From Argentina anserina (Eukaryota > Streptophyta > Magnoliopsida > Rosales > Rosaceae): 64,000 bases of DNA. Made by a program: the position numbers and the translations under genes. Positions 23,501 to 35,500 of this stretch are shown piece after piece; the first letter of the stretch is position 1, and the number at the start of each line of letters is the position of its first letter. Where the stretch lies: the NCBI RefSeq assembly GCF_933775445.1, contig NC_065874.1, forward strand, positions 21,088,501 to 21,152,500. The letters run 5' to 3'. The notes below the pieces were generated by a model. It was given only the letters and a program-made list of their open reading frames with translations. It made no database searches and was not told the DNA's origin.

Positions 23501-26072
23501 AATCACTAAGTTGCACGATTGTGGCGTGATCTACCCCATCTCGGATAGTAGGTGGATCTCTCCCATTCAAGTTGGGCCAAAGAAGTCAGGAATCACGGTG
23601 GTAAAGAACAAAGAGAACGAATTGGTGCCTCAAAGGATAGTGACCGGTTATAGAGTGTGTATCGACTATAAGAAGCTCAATGCTACAACAAGGAAGGACC
23701 ATATGCCATTGCCATTCATTGATCAAATGCTTGAGAGGTTAGCTGGTCATTCTTTCTATTGTTTCCTTGATGGATATAGTGGATACAATCAAATTAGTGT
23801 TGCGGAAGAAGATCAAGAAAAGACTACGTTCACATGCCCTTTTGGTACGTTTGCTTATCGTCGCATGCCTTTTGGTTTATGCAACGCTCCAGGTACGTTT
23901 CAACGCTGCATGTATCACATTTTCTCTGAGTATATTGGTTCTAAAATTGAAGTTTTCATGGATGATTTTTCTGTTTATGGTGAAAATTTCGAAACATGCC
24001 TAGAGAATGTTGAACTTGTGCTTAAACGTTGTGAAGAAACTAACTTGGTTTTGAATTGGGAGAAATGTCATTTCATGGTCACACAAGGCATTGTCTTAGG
24101 CCATATTATTTCCCTCACACTTGTGGATGATTTATTGTGAGGGATGTTCGATCTTTTTTTGGACATGCAGGTTTCTATCGTAGGTTTATCAAGGACTTTT
24201 CCAAGATTGCGAGACCAATGAGTTCATTGCTTCAAAAGGACGTTTCCTTTCACTTTGATGATGATTGCATGCATGCATTTGAGACTTTGAAGAAGCTTTT
24301 AACTTCGGCACCTATCATGGCACCACCAGATTGGTCCTTACCATTTGAGTTGATGTGTGACGCCTCCGACTATGCAGTTGGAGCCGTGTTAGGGCAGAGG
24401 AGGGACAAGCAGCCCTACGCCATCTATTATGCCTCACCAACACTCAATGATGCTCAACAAAACTACACCACAACTGAAAAAGAACTTCTTGCTGTGATCT
24501 TTGCTCTAGATAAGTTTCGTTCTTACTTACTTCAATCCAAAGTTATTGTTTACACTGACCATGCAGCTTTGAAGTATTTAATGACGAAGAAGGATGCCAA
24601 ACCAAGATTGATTCGATGGATTCTCTTACTCCAAGAGTTCGATCTCGAGATCAAGGACAAGAAGGGCAGTGACAATGTTGTGGCGGATCACTTGAGTCGT
24701 TTGGTGAGAGATGCTGAGCCCTTGGCTATCCAAGAGAGCTTTCCGGATGAGCAACTCTTTCGAGTTGAGGTAAGTAAGCCATGGTATGCAGATATTGTCA
24801 ATTATCTTGTTTCTAAGCAATTTCCGGATACTTTATCGCATGCTCAAAAGAATAGACTCAAGGCATTAGCTAAGTATTATGTTTGGGATGAACCATACTT
24901 GTGGAAACATTGTGTTGATCAAATCATTAGGAGGTGTGTCCCTGAATCTGAACATCATTCTATACTTACTTTTTGCCATTCTTGTGGAGGACACTTTGGT
25001 TCACGTAGGACTGCTCTTAAGGTGTTAGAATGTGGTTTTTTTTTGGCCTACGATTTTCAAAGATGCATATCATTTTTGCATGACTTGTGATAGATGCCAA
25101 CGCATGGGAAACTTAGGATCTAGAGATCAAATGCCTATGACACCGATTATATATGTTGAAATATTTGATTGTTGGGGTATTGATTTCATGGGACCTTTTC
25201 CTAGCTCTAATGGTTTCTTGTACATACTCGTTTGTGTTGATTATGTTTCGAAATGGGCGGAAGCAAAAGCCACCCGGACTAATGATTCTCGAGTTGTTGC
25301 AGATTTCCTTCGTTCTAACATTTTCTCTAGGTTTGGTATGCTGAGAGTTATCATTAGTGATGGAGGATCTCACTTTTGCAACCGGACCATTGAGGCATTG
25401 TTGAAGAAGTATGGAATCAAGCATAAGGTTGCTAGGCCTTATCACCCCCAAACAAGTGGACAAGTGGAGCTATCTAATCGTGAGATCAAGAGAATTTTGG
25501 AGAAGTCTGTTGGACCATCACGCAAGGATTGGTCTCAACGATTGGATGATGCTCTTTGGGCCTATAGGACAGCATACAAGACTCCTCTTGGCATGTCACC
25601 ATTTCGGTTAGTATATGGCAAGGCATGCCATCTTCCTGTGGAGCCTGAACATCGTGCATGGTGGGCTGTGAAGAATTTTAACATGGACATTGATGAGGCC
25701 GGATTGCATAGGAAGTTGTAGTTGCATGAGCTTGAAGAGATTAGGAATGAGGCCTATGATTCGGCAATGGTTTACAAGGAGAAGACTAAGATGTTCCATG
25801 ACCGTATGATTAGGAAGAAACACTTTGTCGTTGGGCAAAAAGTTCTTTTGTTTAATTCTCGACTTAAGTTGTTTCCCGGTAAATTACGTTCTAGATGGAT
25901 AGGTCCTTTCATTATTACTAACGTTTTTCCTTCTGGTGCTATCATGATAAAGAGTATGGTGAAAGGCACCGAATTTCAGGTCAATGGACATCGCTTGAAG
26001 CCTTATTTTGAGAATATGGAGAATCACGTGATTGAGGAGACATCTCTCCTTGATCCTTCGCCAAACAAGTGA
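20549..26072 (+). pseudogene. Athila-like gag-pol of nested element, disrupted
   Basis: I chose the Met at 20549 because residues upstream have no match to the other family's Gag and an acceptor-like CAG ends at 20539. Gag carries a zinc knuckle CGICSFKDHTTENC (from 21533). Protease DLGAS is at 22577-22591, [10 protein letters not shown] at 23958, RNase H near 24360, the integrase zinc finger near 24950-25100 and the DDE core about 25170-25480. Breaks are a frameshift near 21720, a 10 bp tandem duplication (GAGCCAAACT at 21996-22015) that shifts frame, TAG at 22415-22417, an extra G near 22813, loss of about 60 bp in the connection domain near 24115, a run of T near 25040 that shifts frame, and TAG at 25719-25721. 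Confidence 0.9.
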
Positions 26073-26243
26073 TCTTTTTGAGATAGTCTAGGCTATAGAC
26101 TCTAAACTTAAGCCAATGAAGGAGCCATCAACCAGTGTTTGCATTTTCTTATCCCTAATTTTTATTTTTCGTTGCTTATCATATTGTACATTGAGGGCAA
26201 TGTAAGTTTTAAGTGTGGGGTGGGATATACATCATTCTCTTGA
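26073..26243 (+). other. Proximal 3' region of nested element, + orientation, ending at the rearrangement junction
   Basis: It contains a polypurine-like AAGTGTGGGGTGGG (26211-26224). The stretch 26219-26237 is the reverse complement of 19734-19752. After a short ambiguous filler (CTCTTGA) it joins LTR sequence at about 26244. Confidence 0.75.
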
Positions 26244-26578
26244 AGCCTAGGATACCATTCTCTTGAAGATCTTGTGCTACCACTGTAAGGAACCTTGGAG
26301 GAGAATTATAAAGTGTAACTCTATGATCTTCATGTTTAGTTTTCGGGTTTTATGTTCTTGCTCTTGGATGATTTATGTTTAGGTTTTGTTAAAGTTATTT
26401 TTATTCTTGTCTATGAGATATTTGTAACTTTAACAAAACCTAAACATAAATCATCCAAGAACAAGAACATAAAAACCCGAAAACTAAACATGAAGATCAT
26501 AGAGTTACACTTTATAATTCTCCTCCAAGGTTCCTTACAGTGGTAGCACAAGATCTTCAAGAGAATGGTATCCTAGGC
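26244..26578. repeat. Fold-back palindrome of LTR sequence
   Basis: The + arm (26244-26431) is the reverse complement of 16611-16798 of the left LTR. The - arm starts at 26425 and runs into the right LTR. About 154 bp is palindromic, with a spacer of roughly 27 bp. The turn-around contains TAACTTT (26425-26431), shared by both arms. Both arms carry the variant TTCCTTAC where the left LTR has TTTCTTAC, so the extra arm was copied from the right LTR. Confidence 0.85.
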
Positions 26579-27874
26579 TCCCAAGCTTTGGACAGAAAAT
26601 ATGGTGAAGGGTGGTGAATTCGGATTCTATGATGCTTGGTGAATGAAAGTGTTTGGGCAGAGCTTTGGCAAGTCTTGTGAGCAAGGTTGATGATCATTTT
26701 ATGTGGAAATGAGGTGCTATATATAGAGGAAGAAACCCAAGGGAGGATGGCCACAAAGTCCACAAAGTTGAAACCAAATTGGTTGAGGTTTCCTAGATTC
26801 GGCAGATTTGACCTTTGTCCCTTGTTGTGGCCATAACTTTCTCTAGAAAATAGATATTGAGATGATTCCAACTGGACATTTCAACTAGACTTCCGTGGCT
26901 TTTCATCCATATATCATGCACGTTCTCAATCATTCTGAGCTGTCCAGGAGAACGCGTCAAAGTTGGATGATCTGCAGTGCCAGAATTCTGATTTCTATAA
27001 GGATTGCATATCTTTTGCATTAATTGCATATCTTCTTCCTCCTTTAATGCTGATTTATTTTGCACAAATTACTTCCTTTGAATTAGGGAGGCAGCAAAAG
27101 TCTTAATTGTTGCAGCCATGTTTGATTTTTCTTACCTCTCATCATTAAATTTGCTGCATGCCTTCTTTGACTTTCTTGCCTCTTCTCATTTAATTTGCTG
27201 CATGCCTTCTTTGACATTCTTTGGTGCAGGGATTTATGGAGATTCTGATCATATTTGTGCTCTATATGCAGGAGGAACAAAGTCCCAAGTTTCCCTCATA
27301 GCCCTTGGATCAAAAGCAAATCAATGGCTGAGATAATTCCGTCGAGCTCACTGGACCTCCGAGTAATGATTCGGTCATATCTCCCTGTAGGAATACGATA
27401 TTGATTTGATTCCAAATCCTATAGAAACTAGACTCAAAATCCTTTTTATCCATATAAGGTACGTCTTCTAACGCGATCGGAGCTATCCAGGGGAGCCCGT
27501 CGAAGTTGGACTATAAATCTTAACAGCATTTTCATTCTTGCATGGATTGGGCTTATAAGTGTATCTTCTTCTCTTTCCTTGTGGAACTAGGATTTCTTTC
27601 CTTCTCCAACATGGATTTGTATTTCCTAATAATAATAAGTATATTAGAAACAAAGAAATACGCAAAGATGAATCCTACTCGAACAAGGAAACATATATCA
27701 ATAAGGATTCTTTACACTTAGCACGATTTCAGCATCAATTCACTTATAATTGATATAAGCTCTACCTAGACACTTATTCATACAAAAGAAACTAAAATAT
27801 ACTAAATAAGAGGTAACAAAGAGTAAGAATAGGGCATAAACATATTAAGAACGTCACACTTTGTGCTCCTATCA
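26425..27874 (-). repeat. Right LTR of nested element, truncated
   Basis: It matches 16645-18094 of the left LTR at high identity. It lacks the 739 bp corresponding to 15906-16644, that is, the part that should abut the primer site. Its outer end CTCCTATCA is intact and followed by the target duplication. Confidence 0.9.
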
Positions 27875-27879
27875 CCTGT
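27875..27879. repeat. Target site duplication CCTGT, right
   Basis: It is identical to 15901-15905. Copy B sequence resumes here (CCTGTGAGTTTTTGAGCC, matching AACTTGTGAGTTTTTGAGCC of copy A). Confidence 0.93.
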
Positions 27880-29131
27880 GAGTTTTTGAGCCTATACATG
27901 CTTTCTTCTTGAGTGATAATATGAAATTTCGTGGTTGTTTTGTGAACCTCATTATTCTTTGCATATTCAATGACTACGTGCCATAGCTTTTAATGGACTC
28001 TAGAATTTACTAGAACTCATCTTTTGTGATTGTTGAAACTTTTAAGTCATAAAATGCTCTGATTTTGAAAGGGATTTATGGATCATTTCTAGGATTACCA
28101 CCACTTTAGCCAAACAACCATGTATCCCTATATGTGCCCTGTTTGGGACCCCTTAGTTGAACCCCATTTGAGCCTACATTGAGCCTTTCTTCATCACCTA
28201 TGTTATCTCCATGCTTAGTATAGTTACCTCTACCTTGTCCTATAGACTTGGCAGAACTATTTTTGAGATGATGTTGTGATGATGCATGAAATAAGTGTGG
28301 GGTGGAGGACATGAAAAAAAAATGAGAACAAGCTTTTAAGCATGCCGAAAAAAAAGGAATGAAAAAGAAAAAAATGTATAGAATTTGGCAATACAAGAAA
28401 AAGAGAAGAAAGGATGTTGTCTTCCATTTGTGATTTGGAGTTCAGTTGTAATTGAAGGTCTAAAAATATTTATTTAACCTTTGTCCATGTTCACTTTGTG
28501 GTTAAAATGATGTTTGGGCCCAACTTGTTATATTTGGCCCTTGATGGTGTGTGGTGTCATAAGGATGGTGTTTACTCTGCTAAGTCTATAGGATTACCTT
28601 TGTGGTTCCTTGATATTTCATGCCTTTAGCTAAGCCTAAACATTCACCTTATCAAATGATCCTAATGATTCTTAAAATGAGCAAATCTTGGTTTGTAGAG
28701 ATGATCACAAGAGTTGAGCATATGGTTTTTGTCCATTTGTGCACTTTGTTGTTAAATGAGGTTTTCCTTTTGTTATTCATAAAGTGCTTTCATTTGATGA
28801 AATATGCAAGCTATTTGATGCTTTATTATCCTTTCTCTTGCATATACTTGTGTGTAAATCATAACCATGAATCTGAGTGAAAAGAAGAGAGTATGCCTTG
28901 TGAGGAGGATTAAATTGACTAAACATGTTATGTGCCTATTGTCTCATTTCTTACTTATTCATACTATGAAGCATGTTTATGAAACTTGGAATTTATGTGC
29001 TTACACTCAAATGCTTAAACTTGAAAGCTATGTGTTTTTAGATTCTGAGGCAATCATTTAGGGGCAATAGTGTTTTGTGTAGTTTTGTTTTGTTTTGCTA
29101 AGGGACTAGCAAAAACCAAGTGTGGGGTAGT
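27880..29131 (+). other. 3' non-coding region of copy B, second part
   Basis: It matches 6113-7384 of copy A. The second polypurine-like motif is at 28293-28305 and the LTR-adjacent one at 29118-29130. No coding sequence is supported. Confidence 0.8.
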
Positions 29132-30786
29132 TGATAGGATCACTTTGTGCTACATTCTTAATATGTTTTTACCTCCATTTGTACTTTGCTTAACCCTGAT
29201 TGTTGTAATATCGAGTCATTGAGTCACAATAAGAGTCTTGGATGGTTAAGACATGAATTTCAAATGAATTATCTTTTACTTATGTTTTTCTTTTCTTGTT
29301 TTCAGATTTGAAGAGATAATTCAAGGAGGGAATTAAGGAGGCCGTGTACTACATGGAGAAGGAGTCCTATGCCGACCTACCATTCAGGTTTTAAAGGGAA
29401 TTAATTTCGAGTTTTAAGAGATAATACACGGCTTGAGAAAAAGAAGGAAGTTGTGTGCAACAAGGAAGCTCTCATGCCGTCCAAATTCATCAAGGAAAAA
29501 GAGATCAGGCGTGCCTATTCAAATCAGTAAAGGATAAGGAGTTTGGGCCGTGCTATACATGAGATAAACAAGGGGATAAGAGCTGAATTAATCCAAGGAA
29601 CAAGGAGAGCCATTCGATCTCATCATGGCAGCAGCATCACAGCCGTGCATCCTCCATTGATCAGCCCAAAACCCTAGCAGCCTCCTCTCCTCCTTCCTCT
29701 ATTTATAGCTCGGCCTCCCTTCATAAAATCCATCTCTATTCTCTCATAAACACAGCCGAAATTCTGCCAAAATCCATCCAGGAAATTCAAGCCAAAAACC
29801 TTCATCCATCACCACAAAACCGTGCTCATCTTCCTCCTCTAACAAATCGAATTCATTCTTGCCGAATCCTAGAAGGTTTCTAAAGTGTGATTCATCCATG
29901 GCTTGTAATTTATCTTTTGGTTTTCTGAAATTTTCGATTTCATTGTATGAATTCTTGGATGTGATTTTCGGTTTTATATATGAAGAACATAAATTCAGAC
30001 TTCTTTTGTTTTATGTTTTGATTGTATGAACTCATGAGATTTGTATGTTTGCTGTGTATAATGACTTAGGGCAGTAGGTTTTCGAATTGTTTTTAGGTTC
30101 TATTTCAATTTATTCCTTGAATTTGTGCATCTAAATCAATGCTTGAGGAAGCCAAGGCCATGGTTCTCCTAAGGTTGCGATTTCATTCACCAAAGTGTTC
30201 ATTGATTGAATATACGCTTCGTGTTTCAATTATGGATACTTATAAAGGGCTATGATAGTTTTAAGAATTTGCATGTTTAATCAAGATGAGTGACGCCATG
30301 CTTGTGTAACATGTCTCCAATTCGACTTAATGTGCTTATGTGCTACTTTGTTGTTTAACTAGTACGCTTCGTTATGTTCAACCCTCTTTAGCATATGTTT
30401 AGGATTGAACGCTTCGTTGATTCTAAATAATTATGAAGTCTTAATGATTAGATGAACCGCTTCGGACACTAATTAGAATTGGAATTGAAATGGACTTAGA
30501 TATAATCGAAATAAGTTGCTGCCTATATGTTGTTCTACACGTGTTATACATGTTTCTTGAGTGAAATTCGTGTTTTGGTTATGTGATGAATGGTTGATCA
30601 ATTGTATATAAGTAATTTAGGATTTATTTTAAGTTGTAGTTTTAGAATCCAAATCAAATCCCCCCATTAACATGATAAGTTTTGAGGCCCTTTTGATTCC
30701 CCGGACTGAACGATCCCTGCTTATTCTATACTAACTATGATGTTTTTCAGGGTATTTTATAGACGTTCTAACAAAACGCTCTATCA
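29132..30786 (+). repeat. LTR shared by copies B and C (1655 bp)
   Basis: It starts TGATAGGATCAC and ends ACGCTCTATCA. Compared with 7385-9406 it has lost about 370 bp near 29248 and differs more in its first two thirds than in its last 700 bp. A TATA box CTATTTATAG lies at 29699-29708. It is the 3' LTR of copy B and the 5' LTR of copy C. Confidence 0.88.
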
Positions 30787-31896
30787 GGCCGCACGTCCAC
30801 CTCACTTTATAACTTAGAAGATAACTTTGTATAAATAGGTGTATATAGTTTCAAAAGAAATGATGTTCTAATTTTTAAGGTATATCGGATAAAGCAAGAC
30901 CCTTACCTTGGGCTGTTTCAGTCCATTGCACAGTTAACTCCTCTGCTCCACGTACCTTAAAAGTTAGGATTGTGTGTGTGTAAAGTTGTTATTTGTTATA
31001 TTGTTGTGGTAGTATGCCTAAAGGAAACTTGTTACACATAGTAATTTTTTTAAGGAAGTTAAATGTTTATTTATGCTAGGTTTATTGTAAGTTATATGGT
31101 GAACGGAATAGGTAAAGTCCATTTTGTTAATACTAGCTTTAACCCTCCATTTGTACCTTGCAAAGGTCACTTGGGGTTGAGGGCGGCTTTTATTAACATT
31201 TTGGGGCCAGTCTAACACACAAAGTTGTTCCGAGCTGAGTAAGGGGCTATGCTATTTTCATTACCCTGGTTCAAGGTTTACAAAATTGGATCTCAAAGGC
31301 CCATAGACTGACATACATCTCGGTGATGGAGTCCATTGGGAAAACATCCTTTCGAGGTTGTGGCCCCCGTGGTGTCCAACAAATGAGTCCTGCCTTGTGA
31401 CTATCTCTGATTCTAGCTATCAAGCCTTCTGAAACAAAAGAATGAGTTTGTGTCTAGACGACGTACTTAGGCCGCACGTCCATCTCGCTTTATAACTTAG
31501 AAAATAACTTTGTATAAATAGATGTATATAGTTTCAAAAGAAAATGATATTCTAATTTTTAAGGTATATCGGATAAAGCAAGACCCTTACCTTGGGATGT
31601 TTCAGTCCATTGCACAGTTAACTCCTCTGCTCCACGTACCTTAAAAGTTAGGATTGTGTGTGAATAAAATCAATTAGACTTAGTGATACTCCTACACTTG
31701 TAATTTTCGAAATTTAGGAAGAAATAAAGGAATGAAATTGAACAAAGATTCAAAGAGAGTGACGTTTGTGTTAAAAGTAATGAGGGAAACGAAATTTTGT
31801 AAAAAGAAAGTGAAAGTTGATGTTTATATTTACTTATACTTGTATTTCATATGTTGTAGAGATACTAATATATATGTGTTCTTTTCAGGCTAATGA
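30787..31896 (+). other. Leader of copy C with duplicated 190 bp block
   Basis: The block beginning GGCCGCACGTCC occurs twice, at about 30787-30978 and 31473-31665. Between them lies about 490 bp that resembles the leader of the nested element. The first block ends in a GTGTGTGTG run, where the intervening sequence begins. No primer binding site is seen after the LTR or in the intervening sequence. Confidence 0.75.
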
Positions 31897-32360
31897 ATGT
31901 CCAAGATTAGTGGTTGGTCCGAATAGATTAGTGCACGCCTGAAAAGAATTCAGCCTCCATCTCAGTTTGATAACGTATCCATTGAATCGATTCATTTCAC
32001 GAAGAGAAAGAGTTTGGGTCCATTTCGCCATTTCCAAATGCAACAAGTTGTAGTGGGCTCAATCCTTTGTTCTTTGAGGATCCGGAGTTAGAATTGTTGA
32101 CAAGCCCATTTCCATTGGCCCAGTTGAATTTCGATCTACCCGATCCAAAACCTGAAAATCAAGAAGTAATGGCATCAATTAGAGAACAAAATGGTCAAGT
32201 TGAAGGAGCAGTTGGTGGGACAACGCCCTCTAACATTGCATACCCTGTTCCGGAAGAGGGAAAGACTAGTGATTTCGTTTTGTAGAGTGGGTTTCTACAT
32301 CATTTACCCAAGTTTCATGGTCTTTTTGGTGAGGATCCTAATCAATATCTCACCTTGTTC
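31897..32360 (+). pseudogene. Athila-like gag fragment, copy C
   Basis: The ATG at 31897 matches the gag start of copies A and B. The frame stops after nine codons (TAG at 31924-31926, GAG in copies A and B), has a 1 bp loss near 31988, and stops again at 32283-32285. The match ends inside gag. Confidence 0.88.
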
Positions 32361-32535
32361 TAAAGTAATTTAGGATTTATTAAGCAGTAGTTTTAGAATC
32401 CAAATCAAATTCCCGATAACATGATAAGTGTTGAGGCACTTTTGATTCCCCGGACTTAACGATCCCTGCTTATTCTATACTAACGATTATGTTTTTCAGG
32501 GTATTTTATAAACGTTCTAACAAAACGATCTATCA
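32361..32535 (+). repeat. LTR remnant (last 175 bp) ending the Athila-like array
   Basis: It matches about 30612-30786 and ends ACGATCTATCA. The next bases, GAAAGCCGTTC, are satellite. Confidence 0.88.
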
Positions 32536-35500
32536 GAAAGCCGTTCGGAAAGATACTGAAACGAGAATTGAAAAGATACAAAAATTGAAATAGTAAAGAT
32601 ACGCAAAAGATAGACAGATACCCAGTTTGAAAGAAACACACACCCACACTTGCAAAACTCTCAAATTCAATAGAAACTCGCATCAGAAAGCCGTTTAAAA
32701 ATATAGTCAAACGAGAATTGAAAAGATACACAAATTGGAATAGTAAAGATACGCAAACGATAGAAAGATACTCAGTTTCAAAGAAACACACGCCCACACT
32801 TGCAAAACTCTCAAATTCAATAGAAACTGGCTTCAGAAAGCCGTTCAAAAAGATACTCAAACGATAGAAATGAAAAGATACACAAATTGGAATAGTAAAG
32901 ATACTCAAACGAGAATTGAAAAGATACACAAATTGGAATAGTAAAGATGCGCAAACGATAGAAAGATACTCAGTTTGAAAGAAACACACGCCCACACTTG
33001 CAAAACTCTCAAATTCAATAGAAACTACCATAAGAAAGCCGTTCAGAATGATAGTCAAACGAGAATTGAAATGATACACAAATTGGAATAGTAAAGGTAC
33101 GCAAACGATAGAAAGATACTCAGTTTAAAAGAAACACACGCCCACACTTCCAAAACTCTCAAATTCAATAGAAACTCGCATCAGAAAGCCGTTCAGAATG
33201 ATAGTCAAAGGAGAATTGAAATGATACACAAATTGTAATAGTAAAGATACGCAAACGATAGAAAGATACTCAGTTGAAAAGAAACACACGCCCACACTTG
33301 CAAAACTCTCAAATTCAATAGAAACTCGCTTCAGAAAGCCGTTCAGAAAGATACTCACACGAGAATTGAAAAGATACACAAATTGGAATAGTAAAGATAC
33401 GCAAACGATAGAAAGATACTCGGTTTGAAAGAAAGACACGCCCACACTTGCAAAACTCTCAAATTCAATAGAAACTCGCATCAGAAAGCCGTTCGGAAAG
33501 ATACTCAAACGAGAATTGAAAAGATATACAAATTGGAATAGTAAAGATACGCAAACGATAGAAAGATACTCAGTTTGAAAGAAACACACGCCCACACTTG
33601 CAAAACTCTCAAATTCAATAGAAAATCGCATCAGAAAGCCGTTCAGAAAAATACTCAAACAAGAATTGAAAAGATACACAAATTGGAATAGTAAAGATAC
33701 GCAAACGATAGAAAGATACTCAGTTTGAAAGAAACACACGCCCACACTTGCAAAAGACACAAATTCAATAGAAACTTCCATCACAAAGCCGTTCAGAAAG
33801 ATACTCAAACGATAGAAAGATACCCAGTTTGAAAGAAACACACGCCCTCACTTGCAAAACTCTTAAATTCAATAGAAACTCGCATCAGAAAGCCGTTCGG
33901 AAAGATACTCAAACGAGAAATGAAAAGATATACAAATTGGAATAGTAAAGATACGCAAACGGTAGAAAGATACCGAGTTTGAAAGAAACACACGCCCACA
34001 CTTGCAAAACTCTCAAATTCAATAGAAACTCGCATCAGAAAGCCGTTCAGAAAGATAGTCAAATTAGAATTGAAAAGATACACAAATTGGAATAGTAAAG
34101 ATACGCAAACGATAGAAAGATACTCAGTTTGAAAGAAACACACGCCCACACTTGCAAAAGACACAAATTCAATAGAAACTTGCATCAGAAAGCCGTTCAG
34201 AAAGATACTCAAATGAGAATTGAAAAGATACACAAATTGGAATAGTAAAGATACTCAAACGAGAATTGAAAAGATACACAAATTGGAATAGTAAAGATAC
34301 GCAAACGATAGAAAGATACTCAGTTTGAAAGAAACACACTCCCACACTTGCAAAAGACACAAATTCAATAGAAACTTGCATCAGAAAGCCGTTCAGAAAG
34401 ATACTCAAACGAGAATTGAAAAGATACACAAATTGGAATAGTAAAGATACTCAAACGAGAATTGAAAAGATACACAAATTGGAATAGTAAAGATACGCAA
34501 ACGATAGAAAGATACTCAGTTTGAAAGAAACACACGCCCACACTGTCAAAAGACACAAATTCAATAGAAACTTGCATCAGAAAGCCGTTCAGAAAGATAC
34601 TCAAATGAGAATTGAAAAGATACACAAATTGGAATAGTAAAGATACTCAAACGAGAATTGAAAAGATACACAAATTGGAATAGTAAAGATACTCAAACGA
34701 GAATTGAAAAGATACACAAATTGGAATAGTAAAGATACGCAAACGATAGAAAGATACTCAGTTTGAAAGAAACACACGCCCACACTTGCAAAACTCTCAA
34801 ATTCAATAGAAACTGGCTTCAGAAAGCCGTTCAAAAAGATACTCAAACGATAGAAATGAAAAGATACACAAATTGGAATAGTAAAGATACTCAAACGAGA
34901 ATTGAAAAGATACACAAATTGGAATAGTAAAGATATGCAAATGATAGAAAGATACTCAGTTTGAAAGAAACACACGCCCACACTTGCAAAACACACAAAT
35001 TCAATAGAAACTCGCATCAGAAAGCCGTTCAGAAAGATACTCAAACGGGAATTGAAAAGATACACAAATTGGATTAGTAAAGATACGTAAACGATAGAAA
35101 GAAACTCAGTTTGAAAGAAACACACGGCCACACTTGCAAAACACACAAATTCAAAAGAAACTTGCATTAGAAAGTCGTTCAGAAAAATACTAACACGAGA
35201 ATTTAAAAGATACACAAATTGGAATAGTAACGGTACGCAAACGATAGAAAGATACTCAGTTTGAAAGAAACACACGCCCACACTTGCAAAACTCTCAAAT
35301 TCAATAGAAACTAGCATAAGAAATCCGTTCAGACAGATACGCAAACGATAGAAAGATACCGAGTTTGAAAGAAACACACGCCCACACTTGCAAAACTCTC
35401 AAATTCAATAGAAACTCGCATCAGAAAGCCGTTCAGAAAGATAGTCAAATTAGAATTGAAAAGATACACAAATTGGAATAGTAAAGATACGCAAACGATA

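Larger units (their letters stand above)
15906..27874 (-). mobile_element. Nested, diverged Athila-like element with inverted internal domain
   Basis: An 11,969 bp insertion lies in the 3' region of copy B and is flanked by CCTGT. Both LTRs (15906-18094 and 26425-27874) and the region beside the left LTR (18095-19752) read on the - strand. The primer site (19756-19773), leader, gag and pol (20549-26072) read on the + strand. This cannot be a normal element. The internal block is inverted relative to the LTRs, with a 19 bp stretch repeated in opposite orientation at 19734-19752 and 26219-26237 and an LTR fold-back at 26244-26578. The strand given is that of the LTRs. Confidence 0.88.
9407..30786 (+). 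mobile_element. Athila-like retrotransposon, copy B (internal region plus 3' LTR), interrupted by a nested element
   Basis: Copy B follows the LTR at 7385-9406 directly and ends with its own 3' LTR (29132-30786). Its internal region is about 7.75 kb once the nested element (15906-27874) and one copy of the 5 bp duplication are removed. It is very similar to copy A throughout. The leader begins GGCCGCACGTCC right after the LTR, where a tRNA-complementary primer site (TGG...) should be, so the copy looks unable to prime reverse transcription. Confidence 0.9.
30787..32535 (+). mobile_element. Collapsed Athila-like copy C (leader, gag fragment, LTR remnant)
   Basis: The leader continues directly from the LTR at 30786. 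The gag match stops at about 32360 (CACCTTGTTC) and joins the last 175 bp of an LTR (32361-32535, ending CTATCA). Everything between mid-gag and late 3' LTR, roughly 8 kb judged by copy A, is gone. Satellite follows at 32536 with no gap, so 32535 is the right end of the whole array. Confidence 0.88.
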
